DNA of 64,000 bases from DASRHT01 sp035293765 (lineage in GTDB: Bacteria > Chloroflexota > Ktedonobacteria > Ktedonobacterales > Ktedonobacteraceae), in assembly GCA_035293765.1 (NCBI GenBank), contig DATGMF010000051.1:1-64000 (forward strand). The letters are read 5' to 3'. The translations under genes were made by a program, and so were the position numbers. This document shows positions 17,586-27,005 of the stretch, piece by piece. The notes beneath the pieces were generated by a model. That model was not told where the DNA came from and did no database searches. It worked only from the letters and a program-made list of their open reading frames with translations. The first letter of the stretch is position 1, and each line of letters begins with the position of its first letter.

Positions 17586-18371
17586 TCAGACGCGATATTT
17601 GGCGACCAGCACCTTGACCCACCCTCGCTGCTTCTCCGATGGGGTAAAGCTGTTTCTCTGCAACTGCTTTGCCATATCTCTGATAAACTTGCGCTCCTGA
17701 TCGCTGGCCCGCGAGCCGCCGGGGGTTGCGAAGAAGGCGTTGAGCTTCTGCACCTGCTGACGCAGCTCAAGCAGTTCTGGTGAGAGCGCACCATTGCGTG
17801 CTTCTGGAGCCTGCGACTGCTGCCATTTTTCATAGGCTACCCGGTCGCCCCCGAAGGCTCCCAGACCGGCCAGTTCGTCCGCCCGTTCGTTGTGCAAATG
17901 GCCGGCGTGACCACGCACCCATTCAAACTCAGGAGGCTGCTTGCGGTAACCAACGAGCTTTTTATAATAGGCCCACAAATCCTCGTTGGCCTTCATCTGG
18001 TAAACCCCGGTCGCTACCTTGATGGTATACTCACTATCGCTATAGATCAGGAGGGGAAGAGCGGGGGGAGCGAGCGAGAGGACCGCCAGTACAGCCGCAA
18101 TCTCGGCCCGGTTATTGGTGGTGGTGGGCGATTTGGGGATATGCCCATAACGCTCAAAGCAGGCAGCTCCCTCGCGTACCTTCCCATCCACCATATCAGC
18201 CGCCGCCCACAGTAAGGCGCTCCAGCCCGCCGGACCACCGGGATTTTTCAGGCAGGCGCCATCGGTATAAGCCACCACTCCCCGCTGGTCCAGAGCAGGC
18301 AACTTTGTTCGTATATCAATATTCAGAACGGCATACAGCACTGAATGCCATTCCAGTTCTTCATTCGTCAT
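17586..18371 (-). CDS. rnhA: Ribonuclease HI with C-terminal extension
   Basis: A 261-residue protein. Residues 30-175 form an RNase HI domain with all four catalytic acids: D37 in AYTDGA, E90 in NNRAEIA, D112 in YSDSEY and D165 in NERADELA. It cuts the RNA strand of RNA-DNA hybrids in the cytoplasm. About 85 extra residues follow (LELRQQVQKLNAFF onward), a basic helical tail ending in WVKVLVAKYRV. This is longer than the usual 150-160 residues, and its role is unknown to me. An AAGGATGTAGG sequence precedes the ATG. It is downstream of the lipid-kinase-like gene. Confidence 0.92.
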   Translation of the reverse strand: MTNEELEWHSVLYAVLNIDIRTKLPALDQRGVVAYTDGACLKNPGGPAGWSALLWAAADMVDGKVREGAACFERYGHIPKSPTTTNNRAEIAAVLAVLSLAPPALPLLIYSDSEYTIKVATGVYQMKANEDLWAYYKKLVGYRKQPPEFEWVRGHAGHLHNERADELAGLGAFGGDRVAYEKWQQSQAPEARNGALSPELLELRQQVQKLNAFFATPGGSRASDQERKFIRDMAKQLQRNSFTPSEKQRGWVKVLVAKYRV

Positions 18372-18499
18372 ACACCTACATCCTTGCTTCTACACTACTA
18401 CCTATGCCTATTTTAAACAGGGACAGGACATGGACAGGGAGGGCCGAGCTGACCCCTGCCCATGCCCCACAGGTCAAAAGCAAGGAGACGTAAGCCCGG

Positions 18500-20029
18500 C
18501 TAGACTATCATGCGTGTCGCTTTAATTACTCCTCGCTTGCTCTGTCTGCCCTCAACGTCGATATGGGCGCCTTCCTGCAATGCCTGTACAGCAGACAGGG
18601 ATACTTGCTGCCCATTGCGGTCAAGAATGGTCGTTTTGCCGGTGACGACAACCGCTACAGGTTTCAGCTCGCCAGAACTGCGCTTTGGCGTATGTCCCGC
18701 AACCACATAATGCGGTTTCTTCGCGGAGTTCGCTGCCACCCCGAGAACCATGACTTTGCGCCCGTGTTCGAGCAGCGAATCGGCCAGGGCCGACTCTTCC
18801 TTCTCGGCATAGGTGCTCTCAGGTTCCTCATGTGAGTGCTGCTTTAACCTCTGCTCTTCTTGCTCCTTTGTACGCGGTTCTACATGGGAACCATTTGTAT
18901 CATGTTCATGCTCTGTATGAGCATGCTCAAACAGCTCCTGATTATAGCTGCGCGGAATCGCCACATCCAGAGCGTGCGGCATAGCATCGAAGCAATACGT
19001 GACCATTACCTGTTCCGCATTCCCTGCCTGCTCCAGTGTACCATAGTCCGACTTACTCAGGTAGTCCTTGAGCTTAACGGTACTCCCATCTAGATGCAAG
19101 TGGATATGAGATGGAACGGTGATTGAGAGATGCGCGCCGCGAAAGTACTCCGCAGTAACATTATCAGGCTTGCGACGCAGGAGCAGCGAGAAGATTTGCT
19201 GCATCGTCGTCAGAGGATTGCCCTCGGTGATAACGCAGACATCAAGCATGCCATCGTCAATATAGGCATCAGGCGTAAACTCAACCACGTCGGCGTAACG
19301 GCGCGTATTGCCAATCACAATCTGCAACGCCTCGCCCTTCCAGGTCGTAGCCTGATCACCACCTTTGACCTGTATCTCCACCGGGAAAGCCTGCATCTCC
19401 GGTATCTTTTTCATCGCCGCCACGCCAACTGCCAGACGACCAACCTGATATTTGAGATTTTTGGAGACATCGCCCATCACGGCAGCATCAATACCCAGAC
19501 CGGCCATTAACAGGAAGTGATGACGAGCCTGGCTACTCGCATCGGAACGCTTCACCTTTTTCTGGCGCCGTTTCTGCTCACCCGCGGAATCTGGCTGCTC
19601 GTTCGCTTCTGCAGGAGCATCAGGGAATGTCAGACGCTTCACCTCGACGCAACCCACATCGACCCTGCGCACTTCGCTATCGACCAGGGCAAGCGCGGCC
19701 TTCACAGGATCGGTAGGGATGCCAACCTCATACGCCCATTCGTTAGCGGTCCCCCCTGGAATCAGCCCGACAATTTTGTGTTTCCCCCTGGCATTCATCA
19801 CTCCGTTGATGACCTGGTTTAGCGTGCCATCTCCGCCATAAGCAATGACCAGATCGCAGCCGTTTTTGGCCGCATCATTCGCCAGTTCCATTGTGTGGCC
19901 GCCATACTCTTTGAGCAACGTATCCACTTTCCAGCCCGCGCCATATAACACCGCCATCACATCCGTCAGTTGCGCTACATTCTGTCCGGTTCTAGGATTG
20001 ATCACTAAAGATGCCTTTTTACATTGCAT
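18500..20029 (-). CDS. Diacylglycerol/sphingosine-kinase-like protein with a long C-terminal extension
   Basis: The protein has about 509 residues. The N-terminal 320 form a DagK/YegS-like catalytic domain: NPRTG at 11-15, GGDGT at 65-69, and GGTANEWA (ATP site). It likely phosphorylates a membrane lipid or diacylglycerol. Beyond residue 330 comes a His/Glu-rich linker and a distinct last 90 residues (VMVLGVAANSAKKPHYVVAG, and near the end GAHIDVEGRQSKRGVIKA) that look like two small beta repeats. I cannot name that part. ATG 20029 is preceded by GAGGGAG 6 nt upstream; the longer frame (20065) is unlikely. A second lipid-kinase-like gene is at 25812. Confidence 0.85.
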   Translation of the reverse strand: MQCKKASLVINPRTGQNVAQLTDVMAVLYGAGWKVDTLLKEYGGHTMELANDAAKNGCDLVIAYGGDGTLNQVINGVMNARGKHKIVGLIPGGTANEWAYEVGIPTDPVKAALALVDSEVRRVDVGCVEVKRLTFPDAPAEANEQPDSAGEQKRRQKKVKRSDASSQARHHFLLMAGLGIDAAVMGDVSKNLKYQVGRLAVGVAAMKKIPEMQAFPVEIQVKGGDQATTWKGEALQIVIGNTRRYADVVEFTPDAYIDDGMLDVCVITEGNPLTTMQQIFSLLLRRKPDNVTAEYFRGAHLSITVPSHIHLHLDGSTVKLKDYLSKSDYGTLEQAGNAEQVMVTYCFDAMPHALDVAIPRSYNQELFEHAHTEHEHDTNGSHVEPRTKEQEEQRLKQHSHEEPESTYAEKEESALADSLLEHGRKVMVLGVAANSAKKPHYVVAGHTPKRSSGELKPVAVVVTGKTTILDRNGQQVSLSAVQALQEGAHIDVEGRQSKRGVIKATRMIV

Positions 20030-20150
20030 AAAAAACTCCCTCGTTCGCAATATATAAATTTCCACCTGTTAGATCGAACACGGGAGAGCGTTTGGTCGAG
20101 TTTCAAAAGGGGCTCAAAATAATTTCATCGGTTCAGGCACGACAGAAATA

Positions 20151-20183
20151 GGGCAGAGGCCGTAGATGATACAGCCTCTGCCC
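20151..20183 (-). terminator. Terminator hairpin after transketolase
   Basis: GGGCAGAGGC and GCCTCTGCCC form a 10-bp stem with a 13-nt loop, followed on the minus strand by TATTTCTG. It lies about 32 nt past the tkt stop codon and resembles the GGGCAGGGGC-type palindromes elsewhere in the window. Confidence 0.65.
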
Positions 20184-20214
20184 GAGCCAGAAGGAAAGGA
20201 AAGGAAAAGCAGCG

Positions 20215-22086
20215 TTATGATTGGCGTATCAGCGCCCTGACTGCCTGCACAATATGGTCCGCGCTAATCCCTGCTGCCTCCAGTAATTCCGTGGGCGTGC
20301 CAGAACCGGGCATCGATTGGACGGCCAGCCGTACCACCTGCGGCATACGTCCATAGCGCTGCGAAAAGACCTCCAGCACAGCATCACCCAGGCCACCTTC
20401 GGGCCAGTGATCCTCGACTGTGACGATCTTATCCCCGGTTGCCTGTGCGGCAGCCAGCAGCGTCTCGTGATCCATCGGTTTGACCGAATACGCGTCAATG
20501 ACGCGAATAGCAATGCCCTCGCTCAATAGCGTGTCATAAGCTTTAAGCGCCTCGTGCAGTGTGATTCCGGCAGCGATAACCGCCGCGCGGTCGTTTTCGG
20601 ATTGATGCAGAACTCTGCTGCCGCCAACAGTAAACGTATCCGCAGGACTATAGAGCACAGGCGTCTTTTCACGCGTGGTTCGTATATAGACGACGCCGTC
20701 ATGCTTCGCCATCTCCGCCACGAGCTGGGCCGTCTGGTTAGGATCACAGGGATAGAGCACCGTACTGCCGTACACGGCCCGCATCATCGAGAGATCTTCC
20801 AATCCCATCTGCGAAGGCCCATCCTCGCCAATGGAGACGCCAGCGTGCGAGCCAGCGAGGCGAATGTTAGCGCGTGAAACCGCGGCCATACGGATGAAGT
20901 CATACGCTCGCGAGAAGAAGGCCGCAAAGGTAGAGGCAAACGGGATCTTGCCGCGCACGCTCATGCCAACCGCCGCCGCGATCATCTGCTGCTCCGCGAT
21001 ATACTGCTCAAAGTAACGTCCCGGATAGGCTTTGGCAAACTCTTCAGCATAGGTCGAGTTGCTCACCTCACCGTCCAGCGCGACCACATTGGGGTTGGCT
21101 GCCCCCAACGCCAGCAGCGCATCGCCGTACGCCTTACGCGTCGCCACAGGCTCTTTTGCCTCATAACGCGGCAGATCAAGAGGCTTCTTCTCAGGCTCCG
21201 GCGCGGGCTGAGCTTGCTCAGGCTTTTGCACCGGGAAGACCTGGCTGCGAGCGGGCGGCTTGAGCTCCTGCATGGCTTTCTCTTCTTGCTCTTTGTTGAG
21301 CGGCTTGCCATGCCAGCCATTCACGTTCTCCAGGAAAGAGACGCCCTTGCCCTTGATCGTCTTGGCGACGATTAATGTGGGCGAGCCGCTGCTCTGCATC
21401 GCCTGGGAGTAGGCTTTGTTGATCTCCTCATAGTTGTGCCCGTCGATTACGATGGCGTTCCAGCCGAAAGCCTTCGCCCTCGCCTCGTATGCCTGCGTAT
21501 TCCAGCCAAGCATGGTCTCGCCACGCTGACCCAGACGATTACAGTCAAGAATGGCGATCATATTGTCCAGTTTATAGAAAGAGGCATGGCTGAAAGCTTC
21601 CCAGATTGAGCCTTCCGCCATCTCGCTATCACCTAGCAGCACCCAGATATGATACGGCAATTTATCCAGGTATTTGCCAACCAGCGCGATGCCAACGCCA
21701 ATTGGCAGGCCCTGCCCCAGCGAGCCGGTGGCAACATCGACCCAGGGCAGCACAGGCGTCGGATGGCCCTCAAGACGGCTACCAAACTTGCGCAATGTCA
21801 TCAACTCTTCATCGGTGATGGCGCCAGCAGCCTTATACATCGCATAGAGCAGAGGGGACGCGTGCCCCTTTGAGAAAATGAGGTGATCGTTATTCGGGTT
21901 CTTAGGATCATCGAAGTCGTAGTGCAGATAGCTCACCATCAAGACCGCCATCAGGTCCGCAGCCGACATGGAAGACGTTGGATGCCCTGACCCCGCGGCA
22001 GTGGTGCAACGGATACTATCTATACGTAGCTGTTGGGCGAGATTCGTCCACTGTTGCACTTGTGGCTGTGTCTGAGTCGTCGTCAT
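20215..22086 (-). CDS. tkt: Transketolase
   Basis: About 623 residues with an undivided transketolase layout. The N-terminal thiamine-diphosphate domain has GSGHPTSSMSAADLMA and the metal-binding GDSEMAEGSIWEA; the pyrimidine-binding half has FIRMAAVSRANIRLAGSHAG and the activating Glu in FEQYIAEQQM. It moves two-carbon units between sugar phosphates. A Pro/Glu-rich linker (about 290-320) joins the halves. ATG 22086 is placed 5 nt after AAGGAG; an in-frame GTG (22092) is less likely. The ribosome-binding site directly follows the hairpin element at 22099-22166, which could influence translation. Confidence 0.93.
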   Translation of the reverse strand: MTTTQTQPQVQQWTNLAQQLRIDSIRCTTAAGSGHPTSSMSAADLMAVLMVSYLHYDFDDPKNPNNDHLIFSKGHASPLLYAMYKAAGAITDEELMTLRKFGSRLEGHPTPVLPWVDVATGSLGQGLPIGVGIALVGKYLDKLPYHIWVLLGDSEMAEGSIWEAFSHASFYKLDNMIAILDCNRLGQRGETMLGWNTQAYEARAKAFGWNAIVIDGHNYEEINKAYSQAMQSSGSPTLIVAKTIKGKGVSFLENVNGWHGKPLNKEQEEKAMQELKPPARSQVFPVQKPEQAQPAPEPEKKPLDLPRYEAKEPVATRKAYGDALLALGAANPNVVALDGEVSNSTYAEEFAKAYPGRYFEQYIAEQQMIAAAVGMSVRGKIPFASTFAAFFSRAYDFIRMAAVSRANIRLAGSHAGVSIGEDGPSQMGLEDLSMMRAVYGSTVLYPCDPNQTAQLVAEMAKHDGVVYIRTTREKTPVLYSPADTFTVGGSRVLHQSENDRAAVIAAGITLHEALKAYDTLLSEGIAIRVIDAYSVKPMDHETLLAAAQATGDKIVTVEDHWPEGGLGDAVLEVFSQRYGRMPQVVRLAVQSMPGSGTPTELLEAAGISADHIVQAVRALIRQS

Positions 22087-22098
22087 ACTCACTCCTTG

Positions 22099-22166
22099 CC
22101 GAGCGACTGAGCGCTCCCACGATGAATCGGGGAGCTACGAGACGCGAGAGCGGCGTTGTCGCTCGG
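22099..22166 (-). repeat. Hairpin-in-hairpin dispersed element, copy 1
   Basis: Outer arms CCGAGCGAC (22099-22107) and GTCGCTCGG (22158-22166) are perfectly complementary. Read on the minus strand they enclose AACGCCGCTC, then GTAGCTCCCCGATTCATCG and TGGGAGCGCTCA. The inner part folds as GCTCCC-CGAT / ATCG-T-GGGAGC with one bulge. The same inner hairpin recurs at 35762, 39726 and 48532 with unrelated but self-complementary outer arms. Here it abuts the transketolase ribosome-binding site. Confidence 0.75.
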
Positions 22167-22199
22167 AATTTCAAGACTCTCCTTTAATTGCATCTCCAC

Positions 22200-22285
22200 T
22201 TGACATCTTAGTATATGATGCATATACTGTTCCTCAAGGAAAGAGGGAGCTAATAGCGATCTCGATCCACTTGAGGATACTGAAA
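22200..22285 (-). repeat. Dispersed 86-nt element, copy B
   Basis: Read on the minus strand it begins TTTCAGTATCCTCAAGTGGA and aligns along its whole length with copies A and C with a single one-base gap. It contains CTTTCCTTGAGG, an AGTATATG/CATATACT palindrome and ends in GTCAAGTGGAG. TTGAGG and TATACT are 16 nt apart, which could be a promoter for tkt. Unlike A and C, no gene ends directly before it. Confidence 0.75.
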
Positions 22286-22289
22286 TTAT

Positions 22290-22723
22290 TGTAAAACGCT
22301 AACTATAGAGCTGCAAGCAGTGCCTTGCTGACCGCGTGAGCGATGCTTGCTTTCCTTAGGAACCAGGTCTGAGCGATGCTAGCTCCCCTAAGAGCGTTAC
22401 TAAAGTAATCACGATATATCAGAAGAAAACAGGGACAACTTCCACTGCGCTATTTATTCGGAAAATATGGTGGATCACACTGGCTATCAAAGCACAACCC
22501 GCTTCCCGCCTGAGACGAGGGCATGACGGTCATGCCTGGCTGTTCGGTTCATTTATTCCGACAACAGAAAAAAGTACTATGCTCATAGTAATTGCTATCA
22601 CCAATTTGATCTATATGTTATTCTTGTGGAGGTAATCGGCTCCTCACACTTGACCCTTATCACAACAACAATCGAAGATTCTTCTCGCAAAGGAAAATAC
22701 TTGTCCATTATGGAGACGGGTCT
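22290..22723. other. Intergenic region before second DUF4388 gene
   Basis: No coding frame is convincing. It holds an imperfect direct repeat (GAGCGATGCTTGC and GAGCGATGCTAGC near 22340-22385), which may be a decayed palindromic element, and a palindrome GGCATGAC-G-GTCATGCC at 22520-22536 that could be an operator. Confidence 0.4.
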
Positions 22724-23374
22724 ATGCAGCGGCAGCAAGAGATAGCGACTGACAGACTGGTCGGTATCATTCAGACCATTCAGCTCAGGCGCGGGACAGG
22801 GGTACTTAGAGCCAGACGTGGTGAAGGTATCACTTCAGAAGAAGGAACTATTACGTTCGCCAATGGAAAAGTGACGGAAGCAAGGGTCGGTAGACGTACG
22901 GGCTCAGATGCGCTTAACTTCCTGAGTACATGGGGAAGTTGCCTGTTCACCTATCATACAGCGAACCCGCAAGAGAGCATGTGGTTTGTCCAGAATGGGC
23001 CGCCTTCTATGCCCCAGGCGGATTTTCAGCAGCGAGAGACTTTCACGCCTGTTTCTCCCATGAGAAAACCTTCCGGTTTTCATAGCACAGAGGAACGAGG
23101 CATGACCGATCCAGCATTATTTGGTCATCCCACGCCGCCCGGCGCTATTCCTGGTCAAGGTACGGCTGCCCCTTATCATACCAGGCAACTCGCGTCGGCG
23201 CTACAAATCATCGACAACCTGGGCCTTTCACGCACTCATCGGCAGGTATTTCTCCTCATCGATGGGCAGCGCACTATTTTAGAGCTCATGCGGCTTACAG
23301 GGCGTGGCTATGATGAAGTAGCCAGCATATTGCACGAGCTGGAGCGTGCAACAGTCATCCGCATACCCGGCTAG
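22724..23374 (+). CDS. DUF4388 (PATAN) domain protein, second copy
   Basis: 216 residues, paralogous to the protein at 10172-10813 over both conserved ends: LVGIIQTIQLRRGTGVLRARRGEG with EEGTITFANGKVTEA at the N-terminus and RQVFLLIDGQRTILELMRLTGRG at the C-terminus, joined by a Pro-rich linker. I read it as a cytoplasmic signalling adaptor of unknown partner. Here the next gene encodes a pentapeptide-repeat protein 149 nt away and not a sensor, so the pairing seen at the first copy is not conserved. GGAG lies 9 nt before the ATG. Confidence 0.78.
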   Translation: MQRQQEIATDRLVGIIQTIQLRRGTGVLRARRGEGITSEEGTITFANGKVTEARVGRRTGSDALNFLSTWGSCLFTYHTANPQESMWFVQNGPPSMPQADFQQRETFTPVSPMRKPSGFHSTEERGMTDPALFGHPTPPGAIPGQGTAAPYHTRQLASALQIIDNLGLSRTHRQVFLLIDGQRTILELMRLTGRGYDEVASILHELERATVIRIPG

Positions 23375-23523
23375 CTTCTGGTACGCCTTCCCCTCCGGGC
23401 AAGCTAAGCGCACCTTGCTCGCATCAAAAAGGAACAGCAGCCAGTTGTTTTATGAAAAGCAAGCGTATACAATTGCTCAATAAAGCACACGCTTGATGGC
23501 AAAGATCGAATAGGAGTTCCTCT

Positions 23524-24657
23524 ATGTCCGGTACACAGTATTCTCTGACAAAAGAAGAAGCTCTGCGCGAGATCGCCAATGCGCAAGAGGAAGAGCGGGT
23601 CCCCACCTTGAGCAGCGCCGACCTGCGTAGAGCGGATCTGCGCAATACAGATTTGAGTGGTGGCGACATACGCGAAGCCGACCTCTCAGATGCTGATCTG
23701 AGCGGCACTTACGCCTGCGGCGCTTACCTGTTAAAAGCCAATCTCAGCGGCGCAAACCTGACCAGCGTTAATCTGAGTAAGGCGGTCCTGATCGGTGTGA
23801 ACCTGATCGGTGCAAACCTGCGCGGGGCCAATATGCGCCGGGCTGACCTGCGAGAGACGGATCTGTGTGGCGTGAACCTGAACGGCTCTGACCTGAAAGA
23901 AGCCTATTTGATCGGAGCGAATTTGATCGGCGTGGATCTCAGTCGCGCGGACCTCAGCGGCGCAAACCTCAAGGGTGCCAATCTCAGCGGCGCAAACCTG
24001 GGCGGAACAGACCTGAGCAAAGCGAATTTAAGCAAAGCGATCCTCAGCGGCGCCGATCTGAGCAAGGCCAATCTCACCGATGCCGTCCTCACCGGTGCCA
24101 ATATCAGCAAGGCCAACCTGAACAAGGCCAATCTGATGCGCGCCAATCTCAGCCTCGCGAACATGAGTGGCGCTGACCTGAGCGGCGCGTATGTCTGCGA
24201 AGCCAATCTGCTCGGCACTAATATGGTCGAAGCCAATCTCAGCCTGGCAAATTTCAGTGGCGCTATCCTGAACAGGGTTTACCTCTTTAGGGCTTTTATG
24301 AGCAAAACTGAAATGATCAAGGCCAGCCTTCAGCGGGCCAATCTGATTGGCGCTGACCTGAGCGGCGCAGATTTGAGCCGCGCTGACCTGAGCAGCGCGC
24401 AACTCAGCGGAGCCAATCTTAACGGCGCTTACCTGCGTTCCGCTAAATGCACAGGAACAAACCTGCGAGGCGCTCAACTGAGCGGCGCTATCCTGACAAA
24501 CGTCACGCTCTCCGGCGCCGATTTGCAAGGGGTGCAGGCCACTCCCGCCGAGTTTGCCGACGTCGATATGAGTTCCCTGGCAACCGTTATTATCGACAAG
24601 CTGACAGCCCAGCGCCTCGGACTCACCTTCCAACCGCGCAGCACTCCATTCGCCTGA
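23524..24657 (+). CDS. Pentapeptide-repeat protein
   Basis: A protein of 377 residues, most of it in tandem A(D/N)LXX repeats from about residue 35 to 340. These form a right-handed quadrilateral beta-helix. There is one irregular stretch (NRVYLFRAFMSKTEMIKASL) about two-thirds along, a possible kink or loop. The family includes DNA mimics that protect gyrase (Qnr, MfpA) but most members have no known role; nothing here picks one. No signal peptide or TM segment is seen. AGGAG precedes the ATG by 8 nt. The gene is internally repetitive at DNA level. Confidence 0.92.
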   Translation: MSGTQYSLTKEEALREIANAQEEERVPTLSSADLRRADLRNTDLSGGDIREADLSDADLSGTYACGAYLLKANLSGANLTSVNLSKAVLIGVNLIGANLRGANMRRADLRETDLCGVNLNGSDLKEAYLIGANLIGVDLSRADLSGANLKGANLSGANLGGTDLSKANLSKAILSGADLSKANLTDAVLTGANISKANLNKANLMRANLSLANMSGADLSGAYVCEANLLGTNMVEANLSLANFSGAILNRVYLFRAFMSKTEMIKASLQRANLIGADLSGADLSRADLSSAQLSGANLNGAYLRSAKCTGTNLRGAQLSGAILTNVTLSGADLQGVQATPAEFADVDMSSLATVIIDKLTAQRLGLTFQPRSTPFA

Positions 24658-24673
24658 TGTTTTTGCTCATATT

Positions 24674-24722
24674 AAGGAAAAGACAGGCGTCGCTTCTACA
24701 GCATAACGCCTGTCTTTTCCTT
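24674..24722. terminator. Bidirectional intrinsic terminator
   Basis: A perfect 17-bp stem (AAGGAAAAGACAGGCGT with its complement) and a 15-nt loop lie between the convergent pentapeptide and aquaporin genes. The stem base is A/T-rich, giving a T-tract on both strands. Confidence 0.85.
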
Positions 24723-24760
24723 TACAAGACAATTTTCATCGTCCAGTGCTGCTACCTACG

Positions 24761-25531
24761 CTAGTCACTTTCGGCTGTGGCCTCGACTTTACTTTCGGTT
24801 GCGGCCTCCCCCCCTTTGATACCCGCCATAAAACCATAGACGAGCACACCAAGAATACCTCCAAGAATAGGGCCAACAAAGTAGGGGATCAGGTGAGCAA
24901 AGTTATAAGACCCGCCAAAAAGCGCCTGGATTATCGCCGGTCCAAAAGAGCGAGCTGGATTGAGGCTCGCGCCGGTCACCGGACCCAGCGCCATAATTTC
25001 CCCTCCTACCGTCAGGCCGATTGCCAAACCAGCCCAGCCGGAAGGGGCGCGGCCATCGACAGCGGTTCCCATAATCACAAAGAGCAGGAAAAATGTGCCA
25101 ATCGTCTCAACGGCAATCGCCACAGGATAGCCGACGGTGATATCGCTGAAGTCGTTCGCACCAAAGTGTGTCGTCACAGCGGCAGAAGCGCCGTAGGCGA
25201 GGGCAATCGCTAATGCCCCCAGCAAGCTGCCCACAAATTGCGCCAGCAGGTACACCCCGGCCTCTCGCCAGGTCATACGCCGCGTCACTCCCATTGCAAT
25301 CGTCACGGCGGGATTGATATGGCAGCCTGAAATATGCCCGACGCTGTAAACCATTACAGCAATCGCGATGGCAAAGGCCAGCCCGATAACACCAAGATCA
25401 GCCATACTAAGCGCGCTTTTCCCCAGCAACACTCCGGTCGCGGTCGCCGCGCCCGCGCCTGCAAACACGAGAAACCCTGTCCCAATCATTTCAGCCAGGA
25501 ATTTTTGCCATAACGTTGGTACTTTTGTCAT
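24761..25531 (-). CDS. Aquaporin / MIP-family channel
   Basis: At 256 residues this inner-membrane protein should have six TM helices and two half-helices with the NPA motifs SGCHINPAVTIA and GASLNPARSFGPAI. The second motif is followed by Arg, as in water-selective channels. The early EMIGTGFLVFAGAGAA also fits. It conducts water or small neutral solutes; selectivity cannot be settled from motifs alone. The C-terminus is short and acidic (about 20 residues). It is a single gene between a strong terminator and an AT-rich spacer. Confidence 0.93.
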   Translation of the reverse strand: MTKVPTLWQKFLAEMIGTGFLVFAGAGAATATGVLLGKSALSMADLGVIGLAFAIAIAVMVYSVGHISGCHINPAVTIAMGVTRRMTWREAGVYLLAQFVGSLLGALAIALAYGASAAVTTHFGANDFSDITVGYPVAIAVETIGTFFLLFVIMGTAVDGRAPSGWAGLAIGLTVGGEIMALGPVTGASLNPARSFGPAIIQALFGGSYNFAHLIPYFVGPILGGILGVLVYGFMAGIKGGEAATESKVEATAESD

Positions 25532-25811
25532 TTACGGTCGCCTGTTTCCCCAACAGACGCCCTCCTTTCGCAATAAAAATGATCAAAATGAAATACGCTG
25601 AGAAGCTGGATTCCTATTAATAAGCCTCGTTCCTGCTGCCAGGCACAAAACCATCCATATATTCTCATCTATAATTATTACCTATTAGCGCCTGTTAAGC
25701 AAGCCTGGCCGCTATTTTTTTGCCTGGCTAGCGACATCTCATTAACAGTTGCCTATCTGCTATAATGGGCTATGAAAAAGAAGCGCTCAAGCATTCCGCT
25801 CCCCATCAAAA

Positions 25812-26921
25812 GTGGAGCTTTCAGGTAGAAGAACATTGGCTACAGCACGGAAAGCAATTGTGATCCATAGCCCATCTTCAGGGCGGTCCGCACAGCTAAA
25901 TGAGGCATTGTCCTATTTGCAACAAACCGGTATCGAACTTGCCGACATTATTGCTATTGCTGCCCTGGATGGCTTACCTGCCCAGGGTCCTGTCTGGCAA
26001 GAACGAGGCATTGATGTTGTCATAGCTGCTGGGGGAGATGGCCTGATCGGGGGCGTGATTACCCATATTATCGAAAGCGACCTTGTGCTGGGGATTCTGC
26101 CACTCGGGACCGCCAATGATATCGCGCGGTCCATAAAGATCCCTCTATCGCTTCGATTGGCGTCAGAGGTGATTGCAGCAGACCATACCAGTAAAGTTGA
26201 TGTTGGCAAGGCGCAACCTGCCGAACAGATGCCGCACGAGTCCAGCTCCAGCCATACCCATGCCGCCGCTCAGCATATCGTACAACAGCATCACGGCTTT
26301 TTCGCTCACACACTGACTGTAGGAGTCAACGTCGAGTTCGCTCGCCTGGCAACTAATATAGCGATCCGCCAACGCTATAAAAGCTTTACCTATCCTTTCG
26401 CGGCAATTGAGGCGCTAAGAAATCATACCTTCTTCGATATGAAGATGGAGTTTACAGGGCTGGCTGCGGCTCTGGCGGCACCAGAAGCGGCGCCGTCAAC
26501 AATCCAAACGCTGACAACGCTCCATTGTCGCGCCCTACAGGTGACGGTGATTAACGCTCCCATCTTTGGAGGAGCGTTGCAACTCTCCATTCCCGGCGCT
26601 CGCATCGATGATCGCTTGCTGGATATCGTTGTTGTGGAGAATATCGATCTGGAAAAACTGAGCGCACCGTTTTTACGCTTCTTCAACCATGCTGAGCACC
26701 CTCCTGTCACCTCGACGACCTGGCACGAACAATATCCAGAGTTCCGCCTGGCTGAACTGACAGGCATTCCCGGGATTCATCATGTACGCGCTCAAGGCAT
26801 ATCTATCGCGACCAGCATTGACCCGCAAGATGTCACGTTAGATGGCGAGGTGCGCGGCCAGACGCCCATTAGCGCACAAATGGCGGACGAACAGTTGCGC
26901 GTGCTAACCCCTGGAGGATAG
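25812..26921 (+). CDS. Diacylglycerol-kinase-like (YegS-type) lipid kinase
   Basis: A protein of about 369 residues with the lipid-kinase signature: VIHSPSSGRS near 17-26, AAGGDGLIGGV (GGDG at 74-77) and LPLGTANDIARS (GTAND at 99-103). The C-terminal half is the usual beta-sandwich (DDRLLDIVVVENI, DPQDVTLDGEV). It should phosphorylate a lipid head group at the membrane. It differs clearly from the larger homologue at 18500-20029, which has an extra domain. The start is uncertain: GTG 25812 and TTG 25836 both have poor ribosome-binding sites. Confidence 0.85.
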   Translation: MELSGRRTLATARKAIVIHSPSSGRSAQLNEALSYLQQTGIELADIIAIAALDGLPAQGPVWQERGIDVVIAAGGDGLIGGVITHIIESDLVLGILPLGTANDIARSIKIPLSLRLASEVIAADHTSKVDVGKAQPAEQMPHESSSSHTHAAAQHIVQQHHGFFAHTLTVGVNVEFARLATNIAIRQRYKSFTYPFAAIEALRNHTFFDMKMEFTGLAAALAAPEAAPSTIQTLTTLHCRALQVTVINAPIFGGALQLSIPGARIDDRLLDIVVVENIDLEKLSAPFLRFFNHAEHPPVTSTTWHEQYPEFRLAELTGIPGIHHVRAQGISIATSIDPQDVTLDGEVRGQTPISAQMADEQLRVLTPGG

Positions 26922-27005
26922 ATTGCCTTGCAACAACTTCCCAAACAAGCTACACTGACAACACTATCAGAATAGCGTTGATTGCTCAACAAAAGGACTA
27001 TGACG

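Noticed and set aside
22099..22166. Integron attC site
   Set aside because: The inner AACG and paired arms recall attC, but the R' GTTRRRY core is missing, the inner hairpin is invariant between copies, and there is no integrase or cassette array.
24028..24633. 201-codon frame opposite the pentapeptide gene
   Set aside because: Repeats on one strand create open, repetitive frames on the other (Ala/Gln-rich); no independent support.
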